Positions 52,600 through 63,714 of a stretch of 64,000 nucleotides of DNA are shown in pieces (the stretch's first letter is position 1; each line of letters starts with the position of its first letter). The DNA lies in contig CM070517.1 in the NCBI GenBank assembly GCA_036346375.1, forward strand, positions 47,154,200 to 47,218,199, in the 5' to 3' direction. A program made the translations under genes and the position numbers. Origin of the DNA: Guadua angustifolia (taxonomy: Eukaryota > Streptophyta > Magnoliopsida > Poales > Poaceae). The notes beneath the pieces are model-generated. The model had not been told where the DNA came from. It was given only the letters and a program-made list of their open reading frames with translations, and searched no databases.

Positions 52600-52800
52600 C
52601 ACTACTATAGAAAGTTATATTAGACTCCTCATCATCCGTTAGTTCACTGACGGTTTTTTTTGTTAAAATCATCTACAATGATATGCATATACGTAACTAA
52701 CGGTTTTTAACTAAAACTGTCATTGAAACCCGTCAGTGAAGATACTTAATATCACTGACGGTTTTACCCCTAAATTAAATCTCTCCCACAAAATTTGCAT
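52600..52800 (+). mobile_element. CACTA element 4, left end remnant
   Basis: Starts CACTACTATAGAAAG and carries subterminal ACTGACGGTTTT/AAACCGTCAG-like repeats (about 52645, 52700, 52755). The ACTGACGG core differs from that of CACTA elements 1-3. No opposite end found. Confidence 0.7.
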
Positions 52801-53047
52801 ATCACACAAAAATTTAAATAAAAGGGAGAAATAAATGTCCCCAAGATCACAAATTAAACTACATCGTCAATTTCACCAAGAAAACTCTCACTCTACCAGT
52901 CTCTCTCAAGAAAACTCTCACTCTACCAATCTCTCTCAAATCAAATAAATAAATAAATAAGAAAAGGAAAAAAAACAATGCAGCTAAGCTAGCAGAAATG
53001 CATCACTGATGACAAGGGAAGAGCAGCATCTGATATATCTGGGTGCC

Positions 53048-53614
53048 TCATATCCCCATCACGGCACGAATCTCGACGCGCCTCCTGGCGCCGGCAGCCA
53101 CCTGGCAAAACTCCCCGCCGTTGCAACTGACACCAACCACGACCCCGCTCGCTACGCTCTTCGTCTCGCCGTCGCTCTCCGTCACCGGCTCGTCGTCGTC
53201 GTATTCGCCGTCGACGTCGGACGAGTCAGCGAAGCGCAGCCACAGGCGCCCGTCTGCACGGGAAGAGCGGAACACCTCACGCCGCTCGGCCCGCACCACC
53301 TCGGTCAGGATCAGCCGCCCGCCGAGCCGCTCCGCGCGCATGAACGCCTCCGCCACCCGAGGCATCGCCGGCGGGAGGAGCCTCTCCGTGCGCCTCCTCT
53401 TCTCCGGCGACGGCTGGGGCCCCACCCGCCCCGCGCCGGCGACCACATCCTCCCTCTCCTCATCCGCCGCAGCTGCTCCAGCGACCGGGAGCTGGTCGAT
53501 CTCGGCGCCGCCGCCAACGTCACCGCTCTCCGACCCGAGGCTCTCCGTGCACGGCCCCACCGCCTCCCGCCGCCAGTAGCCGGAGCCCATCACCACCGCC
53601 GCACGCTGGAGCAT
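53048..53614 (-). CDS. FAF-like (FANTASTIC FOUR family) protein
   Basis: An intact, intronless 188-residue ORF on the minus strand with strong G/C third positions. The N-terminal motif GPCTESLGSESGD (about residues 21-33) is typical of FAF-like proteins. The FAF domain proper (about residues 80-130) reads LLPPAMPRVAEAFMRAERLG then GRLILTEVVRAERREVF and GRLWLRF. An acidic stretch (DVDGEYDDDEP) and a Cys/Arg tail follow. FAF proteins in Arabidopsis affect shoot meristem size; the role of the grass members is not established. The domain order resembles complete family members. The overlapping plus-strand ORFs of 178 and 216 residues are shadows. The start is the first ATG after the TATA box; a second Met lies at residue 9. 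Confidence 0.78.
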   Translation of the reverse strand: MLQRAAVVMGSGYWRREAVGPCTESLGSESGDVGGGAEIDQLPVAGAAAADEEREDVVAGAGRVGPQPSPEKRRRTERLLPPAMPRVAEAFMRAERLGGRLILTEVVRAERREVFRSSRADGRLWLRFADSSDVDGEYDDDEPVTESDGETKSVASGVVVGVSCNGGEFCQVAAGARRRVEIRAVMGI

Positions 53615-53668
53615 GGGATCCTCTCTCTATCTCTGTGTGGGGATGCAACGGGGATTTGAGGTTCGGGG

Positions 53669-53676
53669 TCTATATA
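53669..53676 (-). promoter_or_regulatory. TATA box of FAF-like gene
   Basis: TATATAGA on the minus strand, 55 bases before the start codon, with GCGCGCGTA upstream. Spacing fits a short leader. Confidence 0.65.
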
Positions 53677-54023
53677 CGCGCGAGCAGTGGTACAATCGTA
53701 ATTACATGGCACCGTATGAATGACTCCTTTCCGAACGTCCGAAATTTTTGAACGCATTGTAATATTTTTTCTACACGTGCAACATTTTTCTTCGACAAAT
53801 AGTGAAATGAGCTACAGTAAATGGATGTTACAACGGTTAAAAAAAGGGATCGTATCTGGTGCAACCGTGCTTACTGATGCAACCGTGCAATCGTTCAATC
53901 TGGACCAACGGACGAAGATCTTGCGGTGGGCGTGCAAAGTGTGGCTTTTTACGAAAACGCCGCCATTGCCGTCGTTTTTTTCCCATCGATCCTTACCGCT
54001 TCGACTCCGGCCGTAACGCTCCC
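53677..54023. other. Sequence between the FAF-like promoter and the visible MULE end
   Basis: No gene. GTGCAACCGTGC and GATGCAACCGTGCAATCG (53855-53895) are repeated phrases of the kind found in grass MITE or MULE ends. The true left border of the MULE is probably here but cannot be fixed, since its right border is outside the window. Confidence 0.45.
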
Positions 54024-54280
54024 GTCAAGACTCACGCGAGGCGTCCATCTCCTCCTTCCCGCGAACGAAGACGCCGTGCCTGACGACCCTCGCGAGATCT
54101 TTGTCGTCGGCCTCGATCCTCTCCCTCGCGAGATCCGCCGCCCGACCCTGCGAGGCGAGTCGCCTTGCCGTGTCAACCACGATTCACGCGATCGCCGCCG
54201 CCGCCCTAGTTCACCCGGCCGCCGCCGCCGCCCTGGTTCCCGCGAACGAAGACGTCGCCACCCTGGTTCACATGGACGTC
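54024..54280 (+). repeat. Left terminal inverted repeat of FAR1-type MULE (inner part)
   Basis: GC-rich. TCCTTCCCGCGAACGAAGAC and GTGTCAACCACGATTCACGC recur, inverted, at the right edge of the window (63715-64000). Divergence includes CpG losses and a missing block of about 15 bp. ORFs 53926-54397 on both strands are shadows of the TIR. Confidence 0.75.
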
Positions 54281-54584
54281 GACGCCATGGTTCACGCGAA
54301 CGAAGACGCCGCCGCCGTCTTGATGTTGCCGCCACTGCACCTCGATGATCAAGTGTTTGATGCCTCTCCATCGCTTGCGACCGACTTGTGCGACTAGCAT
54401 GGCAATGGATCCGCCAAAGACGATTCCTTGAGCATCTCAGAACCAAAAGCGATGCAAAAGCATCTGAACACACCCAAAGCAAATCACCTTTTCCTCTCAC
54501 TTTGTAAGTATAGATTCAATCAATAGACCGATATCTTGGTAATTATAATTTTTTTTGGCACTGATTCTCTTGTATAATATTGTA
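54281..54584 (+). other. Leader region of MULE transposase gene
   Basis: Downstream of the TIR; contains CTCACTTTGTAAGTATAG (a possible donor near 54502) and a T-rich stretch. Likely 5' untranslated sequence and intron. Confidence 0.45.
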
Positions 54585-56600
54585 GTGTTCCTCATTTATA
54601 CTTGAGTGTCAAGAAGGTTTGAAGCCTTCGGTAGGAATGACATTTGATAGCGTTGTGGCCGTGGAGGAATTTTACAAGTCCTATGCACCTGAAGTTGGAT
54701 TCTCGATCAGAGTATTGGCAAAAGAAAGAGAATGAGGTAATTTTGACCAAGAGATACTATCGTTCAAGGGAAGGTTATAGGGTGGATAAAGGTAAAAAAA
54801 TTGTTGATCAATCTGGGAAAAAGGAAAAACACATAAAGTGATGGAATCTAGATGTGGATGTGATGCACACATTTTCGTGAAGCTTGGTAGTGATAATAAG
54901 TATAGGATAGCTTCAATGGTTGAGCATCATAACCATGGACTTGTATCGCCGAGATAAGCTTCATTTGATTAGATCCAATCGCCATGTCGTTGAGAGAGCA
55001 AAGAATACATTGTACACTTGTCATAAAGCTAGCATTGGAACCTCACAAGCATACCGACTTCTTCATGTGGTGAGGGGTTTTGAGAATGTTGGGTGCACAT
55101 TGAGGGACTTGCGAACTACTACAGTGATCTTAGGACAAAAATCAAGAATGCAGATGCCCAAATGTTTGTGGCACAACTAGAGAGAAAGAAGGAAGTGAAT
55201 TACGCATTTTACTTTGATTTTGAAGTGGACGAACGAGGAAGGATACGTGTGTTTTGAAATGATGCCATGAGCAGGAAAAATTATAGCCTTTTTGGTGATA
55301 TGGTTTCTTCGATTCAACATATACCACTAACCAATATAACATGATCTTTGTGCCATTTATGGAGTTAATCATCACTTGCGAGTGTTTTTTAGGGGCTGCA
55401 TTCTTATCAAATGAAAAGATCGAGTCATATGTATGGTTGTTTAAGACCTTTCTTAAAGCCATGGGTGGAGTAGCCCCTCGTCTTATCATAACAGATGAAG
55501 ATGCGAGCATGAAAGTGGCTATTAATCAGATTCTACCAGAAACAACTCACAGACTTTGCATGTGGCATATCATGGAAAAGGTCCCTGAGAAGGTCGGACC
55601 ATCTGTGAGAGATGATCCAATTTTTTGGGCTAGATTGAACTCATGTGTTTGGGGCTCTGAAACTGCAGAGGAATTCGAGTCACAATGGAATTCTATCATT
55701 TTTTATTTTCAACTCACAGAAAATGAATGGCTGTCTAAAAGGTTTGACAAGCGTCATCAATGGATACCGGCATACTTTATGAACATACCTCTAGCAGGCA
55801 TTCTTAGGACTACGTCACGCTCAGAGAGTGCAAATTCATTTTTTAACCGTTTCATTCATCGAAAATTGTCATTTGTTGAGTTTTGGCTTAGGTTTGACAC
55901 AGCTTTGGAGTGTCAGCGCCAAGAGGAGTTGAAGGCTGACAACAAAAGCATACACACTACTCCTCAACTGATGACACCATGGGCCATGGAGAAGCAATGT
56001 AGTATGTTATATACACATGAAGTGTTTGGAAAATTTCAAGAAGAAATAGTATTTGCTAGAGACCATTGTTGTGTTCAAGGCATTACACAAGGCGAAGAGA
56101 TAAAAATTGTGACCATTAGCAGCCCGTTTGAAAAAGATCGGGAGGTTCATTTGAATAAGTCAAATATGATTGGCAGCTGCTCATGTAAATTATATGAGTC
56201 AAAAGGCATCCCGTGCCGCCATATCATTCAAGTGCTTAGAATTGAGAAACAGAATGAGTTACCAAGGAGTTATATTATGAACAGATGGGAGAAAAGGTGT
56301 AAAAGGTATTTATAGAGCCAATTTATATATCTTATTGTTTTGTTGCATGCGTTGTTTCATGCAAAAGCTAAAAGTTTGCTAAACTATAATTTTCTAGGGA
56401 CAATTTCTATGATAGAAGGAACCTACTAGAAGATAAACACAGTAGACTCCTTGGAGGCGTAATGAGAAATTTTTTTCAGATTTACGCAACAAGTTTGAAG
56501 ATCTTATCCAAAAGGCCAAGCACTTCGGATGAAGCTATGAACTTCTTAATATTCAGTTTGTCCAACCTAGAGGTGCCTCTCCAAAAGATGGTTCCCATTC
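54585..56600 (+). pseudogene. FAR1-related / MULE transposase, partly broken
   Basis: FAR1-type DNA-binding domain first (PSVGMTFDSVVAVEEFYKSY, EVGFSIRVLAK, then YYRSREGYRVDKGKK and CGCDAHIFVKLG), spread over three frames between 54620 and 54960. Next come SQAYRLLHV, NYAFYFDFEVDERGRIRV and LFGDMV, then the start of the MULE DDE domain. An open frame at 55341-56315 continues with FLGAAFLSNEKIESYVWLFK, IITDEDASMKVAI (second catalytic Asp), HRLCMWHIMEK and SRSESANSFFNRFI. It ends with the SWIM zinc finger CSCKLYESKGIPCRHI (about 56180-56230). An intron with GTATTT...TTTCTAG (56305-56397) is likely. At least four frameshifts break the N-terminal half. FAR1/FHY3 transcription factors descend from such transposases; the flanking inverted repeats and decay argue for a transposon, not a host regulator. 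Confidence 0.85.
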
Positions 56601-56805
56601 ATTGCTACCATTACTAAACAGGCGAATATGAAGCTTTCATTGGTAGCCAAATTCCAAATGAAGTCGACATACATCCACCAAATGAAATACATTCAAAGGG
56701 AGATGCAAAAGAATCAAGAGAAGTAAGGAGACAAAGGTGGTTGTCAAGTCGGGAGGCAAGGATAGAATTGCACGTATGTGCGAGGAATTGTAAACAAACG
56801 ATTGC

Positions 56806-57180
56806 TACATGATGCACGAATTGCCCAAACAAACAAACCGGTGGGCGATAGAAGAATTCACAATCTGGAACATACAAGAATTCAGCTCCAATTATCAATC
56901 TGGAACATAGAAGAATTCACAAACTGGTGGGCAATAGAAGAATTCACAATCTGGAATGATATTTTGCACTTTGTCATATATTTCACAATCTGGAACATAG
57001 AAGAATTCACAAACTGGTAGTAGAAGAATTCACAATCTGGAATGATATTTTGCACTTTGTCATATATTTCACAATCTGGAACATAGAAGAATTCACAAAC
57101 TGGTGGGGAGTAGAAGAATTCACAATCTGGAATGATATTTTGCACTCTGTCATATATTTCACAATCTGGAAAATACAATA
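56806..57180. repeat. Tandem repeats, ~88-bp unit with GAAGAATTCACAA core
   Basis: Three full units, marked by GGAATGATATTTTGCAC at about 56954, 57041 and 57130. Each holds ACAATCTGGAACATAGAAGA and ATTCACAAACTGGT. Shorter core copies precede them. ORFs in all frames are repeat translations. Confidence 0.88.
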
Positions 57181-57339
57181 TATTACACTCTCAGTCATGC
57201 ACTGTAATACATCTGAAACTTTGGGACAAGATCCTCCAACATCTCTTTCTTTCTGTACACTTATTACAACAAACAATGCGATTACACAAGGCCAGCCTCT
57301 CTCTTCTGTTCCAAAGGGAGCTTCATCGTTAGACTAGGT
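57181..57339. other. Short unassigned spacer
   Basis: No recognisable gene or terminus. Confidence 0.35.
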
Positions 57340-58130
57340 AGTCATAGTAGACCAACAGCACGTTGTCGGGCACTATCAGCGGCAAGCTGTCGATGAAGAT
57401 GTTGAAGTGCCTCACATTCTCCTTCTCCAGGGTTACAGTGTCGATCACGTCATAAATCACCGGTGAGCACTGCAATCGTGATGCACATTAGAGTTGCAAT
57501 TTGATGTACTTGCAGCAAAAGGAGAATAACTCATTTGGGAAGATGTCTGACTAGGTTCAAACAAAGCTCAGAACCAATAACTACCAGACTGCTGCACAAA
57601 TCCCCACCCAATTCCTCTAAATCGCTAAACCATCTAAGACTTGGCAATGTTACCAAAAGTATCTGCAACCATAATTGTGATAAAACTACATCTAATCTAA
57701 AGCAATGTTGTTGGAAAAGCTAGTGGCTGCACCAAATTTCTAATGAAGCCACCAGTTGACATGAGTATCATTATAACGAAAACTTGACAGATAAATATAT
57801 GACATGCAGGATGAGTTGAAACTCTGCAGTCCATTTTGCATCTCCTCTTTCAGCCTCTTGAACTCCTCCACAGGTATGCAATATTTGGACTTGAGGTTAC
57901 ATGAATCGATCATTGCATTGTTGGCATTGTGAAAATCGGCTTCCTTCTCTGCTTCTTGTTGTGCAAGGGCCTCCTTGAGGCAAAGAACTTGATTCAGCCG
58001 TCACTCTTTCCTAACACCGATGAAATCTTCTTCTTGAGGTCTTGATTTTCCTGTGACAAGCTTGCTATTTCTTTCTGCACTTCTCATGGTCCCGGTCATC
58101 TGCAATACTAGTACATTAATCGGTGATATT
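57340..58130 (-). pseudogene. Unidentified coiled-coil gene fragment, minus strand
   Basis: Minus-strand exon-like blocks. About 58100-58005 reads SLSQENQDLKKKIS. About 57980-57800 reads CLKEALAQQEAEKEADFH then KYCIPVEEFKRLKEEMQNGL, an amphipathic helix. After an intron-like gap, about 57470-57345 reads YDVIDTVTLEKENVRHFN then IFIDSLPLIVPDNVLLVYYD. I do not recognise the family. It could be a second MULE-carried gene or a captured host fragment. Confidence 0.45.
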
Positions 58131-58251
58131 AGGATTATCTTGTATTTATTGAGGAAGTGAATTTGTAGAACATACCTTTAACACGTTTTTGAATCACCGG
58201 TGTTGAGGAAGGAGAGGAAAATGGTGTCATATCATTATTTTCAAGTGTCAA

Positions 58252-61200
58252 TGTAACATCACGAAAATTCAATAAAGTGAAAATGAATATTTTAAATTTG
58301 AAAATATTTATTTCGAGTTTCTTGGCATTATTGAATTTTATTTGGATTTCCTTTGGAGTTTTGCATTGCATGAGAAATTCAATAAATGGAAAATAAAGAA
58401 GGAAAAATAGAAAAAAAGCAAGAATACAAAAAAAATAAAAGTTTAGAAAATTGCCACGAGAACCCTGATCATTCAATTAAATTATTTTAGCCACCAAGTG
58501 AGATTTTATGCATAAAATAATGAAGAAGTAAAATGAAAAGATAACTTTTGAATCCAAAATAATATATTGTCGGAATTCACATAAAATGATGAAATCATAA
58601 ATGAAGTTGAAAATTTTACATAAGCATTACGAGATCAAGTCCTTTTGAAAAACAAAGTTTGAAAAATAATATGCTTCAATTGATCTCAAAGAAAATCAAA
58701 ATCGAAACTAGAAATTAGATCAATCACCGACGTGTGGGCCGCTCGTTGTTTTTCCGTTCCGTTGGCACAATAGTGAAGCCTCCATTCACTGACTAGTAGA
58801 CCCAGGCCCGCTTGTCACCTTCTTCTTCCCTGTTCTTGTGGACCGAGCGGTAGTCTCCACGAGTCGTGGCTGCCGACCAGACTCCGTTCGCTCCACTAGC
58901 GAACTCTCCGGCTTGAGTCTGACCCACTACAAAGCCACCAGTGGTAGTGCTCCACTTCCCCCTCCACTACTCCTCTTTCTCCTCAGCCAAAGCACAGAAA
59001 AGCCCCAGCTCCTTTGCGCCATGACCGAAGCTCTGGAGCTCAAAGCCAGTTGCGATTCTCGCTATTCAGCCAACCATTCTCAAATCCCTCTTAGCTGGAG
59101 CATCCCCACACTCTACTGAGCCAAACCCCTCAACAATATTCATCTTCTTCCATGTGGAACTCAGCTGCAGCCGTGCGCCCTCTTCCTCCATGGCCGGCCG
59201 TCGAGTGGAGAGCTCCTCGGAGTTTCTTCCTCAGAACCGACCCCAAAAATGGACTCCTGGTGGCCCGTGGATGCTCAAGCCGCCACCCATTCAAGCCGAG
59301 CTGCCCTCATTTTCTTCCCCGACGAGTCGCCCTCAACGCCGCCGCCCCTCCTCGGCTGCGCGCCGCCCTGCGTCTTCCCCGACCGAACCAACTCCACTCC
59401 CGAGTTCCCCTTGCCGTGCTGAAGCTCCTGGGGCCATCGCATTCGCCGTAGGATCGCCGGAGTGCCCTCGCCGCGGAGCCCTAGCCGAAGCCATGTTTTC
59501 TGTCGTTGCGCCATGGGACCGAGAAGTCTGGCGCCTGAAGAAAGAAGAAGAGCAGAGCCAAGGCGCTTTCACTACTGGAAAAACGTATTTCCTTTTCTAG
59601 CATCTTTTTAGCTGGCTGACAAATAACCTTTAAATATCTTTTGAAATATTAATTCAATCCCAGTAAAACAAATTTGTATGATCATCTAAAATCAAGAAGA
59701 ATATGAATATGTAAAAATACTTAACTTTTAACCCAGAATAATTATTTATGTAAGACTTTGATTATGGTGCTCTTGTGATTTTAATGAGAACTTGTGAATA
59801 ATAAGTAATGAAATGGTAAAACAAATGTTAAGGTGATGCTAGGATCAGGAGTATTTAGAGCATACAAATATATTCAATTTTTGAACTAAGTTTAATCTAA
59901 GTGCTTAGCAAACATTAGTAAAGCTTAATATGGCCATTAATAGAAATGAATGTATAATAGTTCATAAAATCATATAAGAAATGATTATGTGCTTCTGGGA
60001 TTATAATAAACCTAATCATGCAAAAATATTTAATCTTGGAACCAAGTTTAATATAATTGCTTGTTAATCATCATTAAACCCTTTCATGGCCCTTAGCAAA
60101 ACACTAGCATAATGGCTCATAAAATGGTAATGTAATTTGTATAAGTCCCTAAAAGCAGTAAGGATCCATGTATGCAAAAATATTTAGAATCGAACTTAAT
60201 TTGTATTCTTTTAATAGAAGAAAATGTTAATTAAAACAATAAGTAATTAGATAACCTATTGCAATTGAAGTTTAAATAATGCCAAACCAGTTCTGAAACA
60301 TTCCTAGGATGATATTCTGCTAATGCCTGAAAAATGAATCAAGAAGCATGTTTAATGTAGTTAGAAACTAAGCTTGAACCTTGGCCGATTTAAGGTTTGC
60401 AAATGTGGTCATTTAGTCTATTTCATCGATAGATAAAATAACTCATCCAAGTACTAAAATCAGTAAAATCAGTTTAGTAATCTTTGTACAAAGTTTATAC
60501 TACCATATTCTGTAAAAGAATCATAATCCATTAAGGTTTGCCTATTAATCTCATCGACCAAAACCCTTAAGTGTTAACCTTTTGTTTCACTTTCACAGTC
60601 GATTCGATTATCGTTAACTACGATGCCACTTAAGCCTTTTCAACAATGAATAAAATATCTCATCTAAATCGTAAAACTTATGAAATTGACCTGTAGCACT
60701 CTCCAAAGTATGTACTACCTGCTATGAAAAGATAATCTCATTTTGCTAAGGTTAGCATATTTATCCTGTAGGTTAAATAACCTTAAGTGATAATTGTTAG
60801 CTACTCACTTTCAATTCGATTTCTGTAATACAAACCTTAATATCATATTAGCATTTTAAGCAATGAATATAATGTATCGCCAAAGCCTAAAACTTATGGA
60901 ATTAGCTTAGGATTGTTATGCAAGGTATAAATCATCTCATTATGAAGAAATAACCATACTTCCTCATGTTACGCACATTAATCTTAATAGTGAATAACCT
61001 AAGTAACTACATAACTTTAGACCTTAATGCGAATGAATACACTTTAGGTAATAATGAAGGAAACATGTAGTTAAGTTATTTTTATCACCAGAACCTTCCC
61101 AAATATCAGGTAAGTTAGTCCAGTAGCCTAAATCAGTAGATCTATCTTGCATGAAGCTAATTCTAAGCAAAATCATTTATAGATAAAGAGCTAATCATTC

Positions 61201-63250
61201 ATACTCTAACATGATCAACCAAGCATTTTCATTAACTCACAAAGCAACTCATCTAATCTGAAATTGGTAAAGAATAATCTAGAATTGATCTTTAAGTTAT
61301 GATCTGCAGTAATCTAAGAAAATATCCTTAATTTATCTTGCTTTGACTCCGAATCCTAATAGAGTAAAACCCCTAAGTATTAAGTATTTGCAGAAACTCA
61401 TGTTGTGAATAGTAAATCAATGAAGCATTTCAACTAAAGCTTAATTCTATTAATCTTAACCAATATTTGCATCTTGAATTCGTAAAATAACACTAATAAA
61501 TCCATAAAGAGCAATCCCTGTTCTTGTGAAGATTCCTTGTTTATTTTTCTATCTATGTTCTTTTTGCCTTGTAGAAGTTAGTTTATTGCTTTGCTTTATT
61601 TCCGTTGTTCGACGTGTAGACCCGACGTCTCTAGCTTCGTCGTCGCCGTCGTCAACCGCAATCCTCGTCCTCGTCGTAAGCAATAATTAAGCAAGGCAAG
61701 CATCCTTTGACCATATTGCTCCCAATATTTTATATTCCTTTTGTGCATCAAATTGTTTTATGCATGCGATTACTTTATGTAAATTGCTATTTTGTGGATT
61801 GGTATTTATACCTGTTGTCTTGTGAATCTCCTTTGATAATTATGACATGTGAACCTTGATAGCCATAGATTAAGGTTAGGCATTACTTATTGTCATCATG
61901 GGTATATACGTTCATATTATTCATGCTTAGCCACGCCTTAGCATCAGTAATGTACATGATCAAATCAATACTTGTTTCCTGAAAATATTGAAAATGGCAC
62001 TGTTGGTGGTGGGTAATTTTGATTAAAAACCCAAAATGAAACTATGCTTTGATGCGGGCGATTATTGGCAATAGCCGTTTGTGCAGAAGTAATTGCACGT
62101 AGTGTAGGGTGAAGTGTCGCCTGTGTCGCTATTAAGGACCGAGCAATGGGACGCTATTGATCCGAGATTTCCGTGCAACCACAAGGGTGAGGATGGGTTA
62201 GCCATAGCTTGTTACGTATTTAGATATGGCTTTGTTCATTGGTAGGCGGGAGCTAGCGCAAGCATTCCGTTCGATCGCTTGGGCGGGTTTCCACCCACGC
62301 GGTGTATGCATACTGCCGTGTTTAAAGCGTTGTGTTGGGTGTGTGAATGTGGGCCCACGGCTTGGGTGTGTGTTTCTAGTTCTCTGGCGGGGTTAACGTC
62401 CGGTGGATCAAAGCCATGTCTAGGTAATGTAATGACTATGTATGGTCGCTCGATCGCATACTCTTGTATGGCGATCCACGGTGACGTGGTGAGTTGATCA
62501 TTCCTTGTGGGTAAAGTTGTACACCTCTGCGAGTTTAAATCTAATCGATTAGCGGCTGCATGATCATGAGCACTTGGTGATTTCATTCCAATACTAGATG
62601 TTTTATTATTTCTCAAATGGGTTGGTACCATTAGTTTTGCAAGCTGTGCTTTTTTGTCAAAGGGTAAGCAGTTATGGAATTTCGAGAATGTGAATGATTC
62701 GCCGCTCACGTCGTGGAGGATTGTGAGTGTTATTATGCTTTACTTATTTGCTATCAATCAAATGCTCTTATAAATTCCGTTTGCAAATAACTTGTTTTAC
62801 AAATTCAATTTCGCTTTATGCAAATTAAGCTGTAGTAGCCTTTCCTTTGAAATAATACCTTGCGTATTGTAGGTTTTGCTCAAGTCTTCTTGAGTACACA
62901 ACGTACTCACCCTTGCCTAATTATATTGTAGGTGTGTGCTAGCGATCTTGAGTTTCTTTTAAAGTCGCGAGTTGCGGGTTCTTCTTGAAGCGATTTATTT
63001 CTAAGGAGTTATGCAGTCGATTGCCTCACGAGATTGGATGGGCAAGCGCAAGTTATAGCTTTTTTCTTTGCTCTGTTCTCGACTTGTAATATTTACGTAA
63101 TGTCGTTTCCGCTTAATTATTATTTGTATGGTTGTGATTTCCAATTGTTGTAAACATGTGAATGCTAGCTCTTGATCCGAGGAATATACAGTAATCACAT
63201 GGAGGTTCTGTTCATCGAACGGGTCTCCTGATCAATTACGTAGATGCGAT
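58252..63250 (+). repeat. Long Gypsy-type LTR copy B (probably solo), right border uncertain
   Basis: Begins TGTAACATCACG at 58252. From there to about 61140 it pairs, inverted, with LTR copy A (14915 down to 12744, then 913 down to 1). Beyond 61140 no comparison is possible, but the sequence keeps LTR-like features, such as GTACACAACGTACTCACCCT near 62895 and TTGCCTAATT nearby. I see no primer site, gag or pol, so it looks like a solo LTR. The right end lies between about 63000 and 63700. The GC-rich part (58740-59580) holds ORFs at 58838-59119 and 59152-59600, which belong to the LTR and not to a gene. The first five bases before it (GTCAA) are the candidate target copy; its partner was not found. 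Confidence 0.72.
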
Positions 63251-63714
63251 TTGGTGGCGGTCATCATCAAATCTAGCTGAAACTCATCGAAATGCTTACG
63301 CCATTTTCGATGAGCTCGGAGTTCCCCGTGGCATGATCATATCTTCGGCTAAAGCTCGGTAAGCTCGGTATAACTCCTCGAGCAAAGACATCGATTACGG
63401 GCGTATACGTAGTACATTTCCGCTCTTCTTGCAAATGAGTCGACATCTTCATCAATGATCTTGATCATCGGTTTGATTTTCTTTGTCCATGTGCGTGTGA
63501 TTCAAAAAGCGTGTTACGCGAAGCGGTGAACTCCACGGAGGGATCGATTACGCCAGGAGATAATGAGGAACACTGAAACACGCCAACTTAGCACCGTTGA
63601 GTTTGGCGAAGCGAATTTGAGAAGCATAAAGGGGTGAAACTTAAAAGGTTGGATGGGGAATTGGGGAGAGACCGTTCGGCTCGTGGAGGGACCTTGTTGG
63701 TGAGGACCCTGTGA
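63251..63714. other. Region between LTR copy B and MULE right end
   Basis: No gene recognised. CTCGGTAAGCTCGGTA near 63355 is a short direct duplication. It may be MULE interior or LTR end. Confidence 0.4.

Noticed and set aside
53009..53659. Plus-strand ORFs of 216 and 178 residues
   Set aside because: They overlap the minus-strand FAF-like frame, which has conserved family motifs and a TATA box. The plus-strand frames are Arg/Pro/Ser-rich shadows of GC-rich DNA.
54585..56600. A functional host FAR1/FHY3 transcription factor
   Set aside because: The N-terminal half has several frameshifts and the locus is bracketed by inverted repeats, so it is read as a MULE transposase.
56806..57180. CRISPR-like array
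   Set aside because: The repeats are directly adjacent, 88 bp long, with nested sub-repeats and no unique spacers, in a plant genome.
14915..58252. The inverted long LTRs as ends of one giant inverted-repeat element
   Set aside because: Copy A interrupts a TNP2 gene and copy B lies inside the MULE. Their flanks differ, and both begin with TGTAACATC in the way of LTRs, so two independent insertions of one family fit better.
59152..59600. 148-residue ORF as a gene
   Set aside because: It lies in the GC-rich centre of long LTR copy B, where a corresponding block exists in copy A. Overlapping frames on both strands are open simply because stop codons are rare there.
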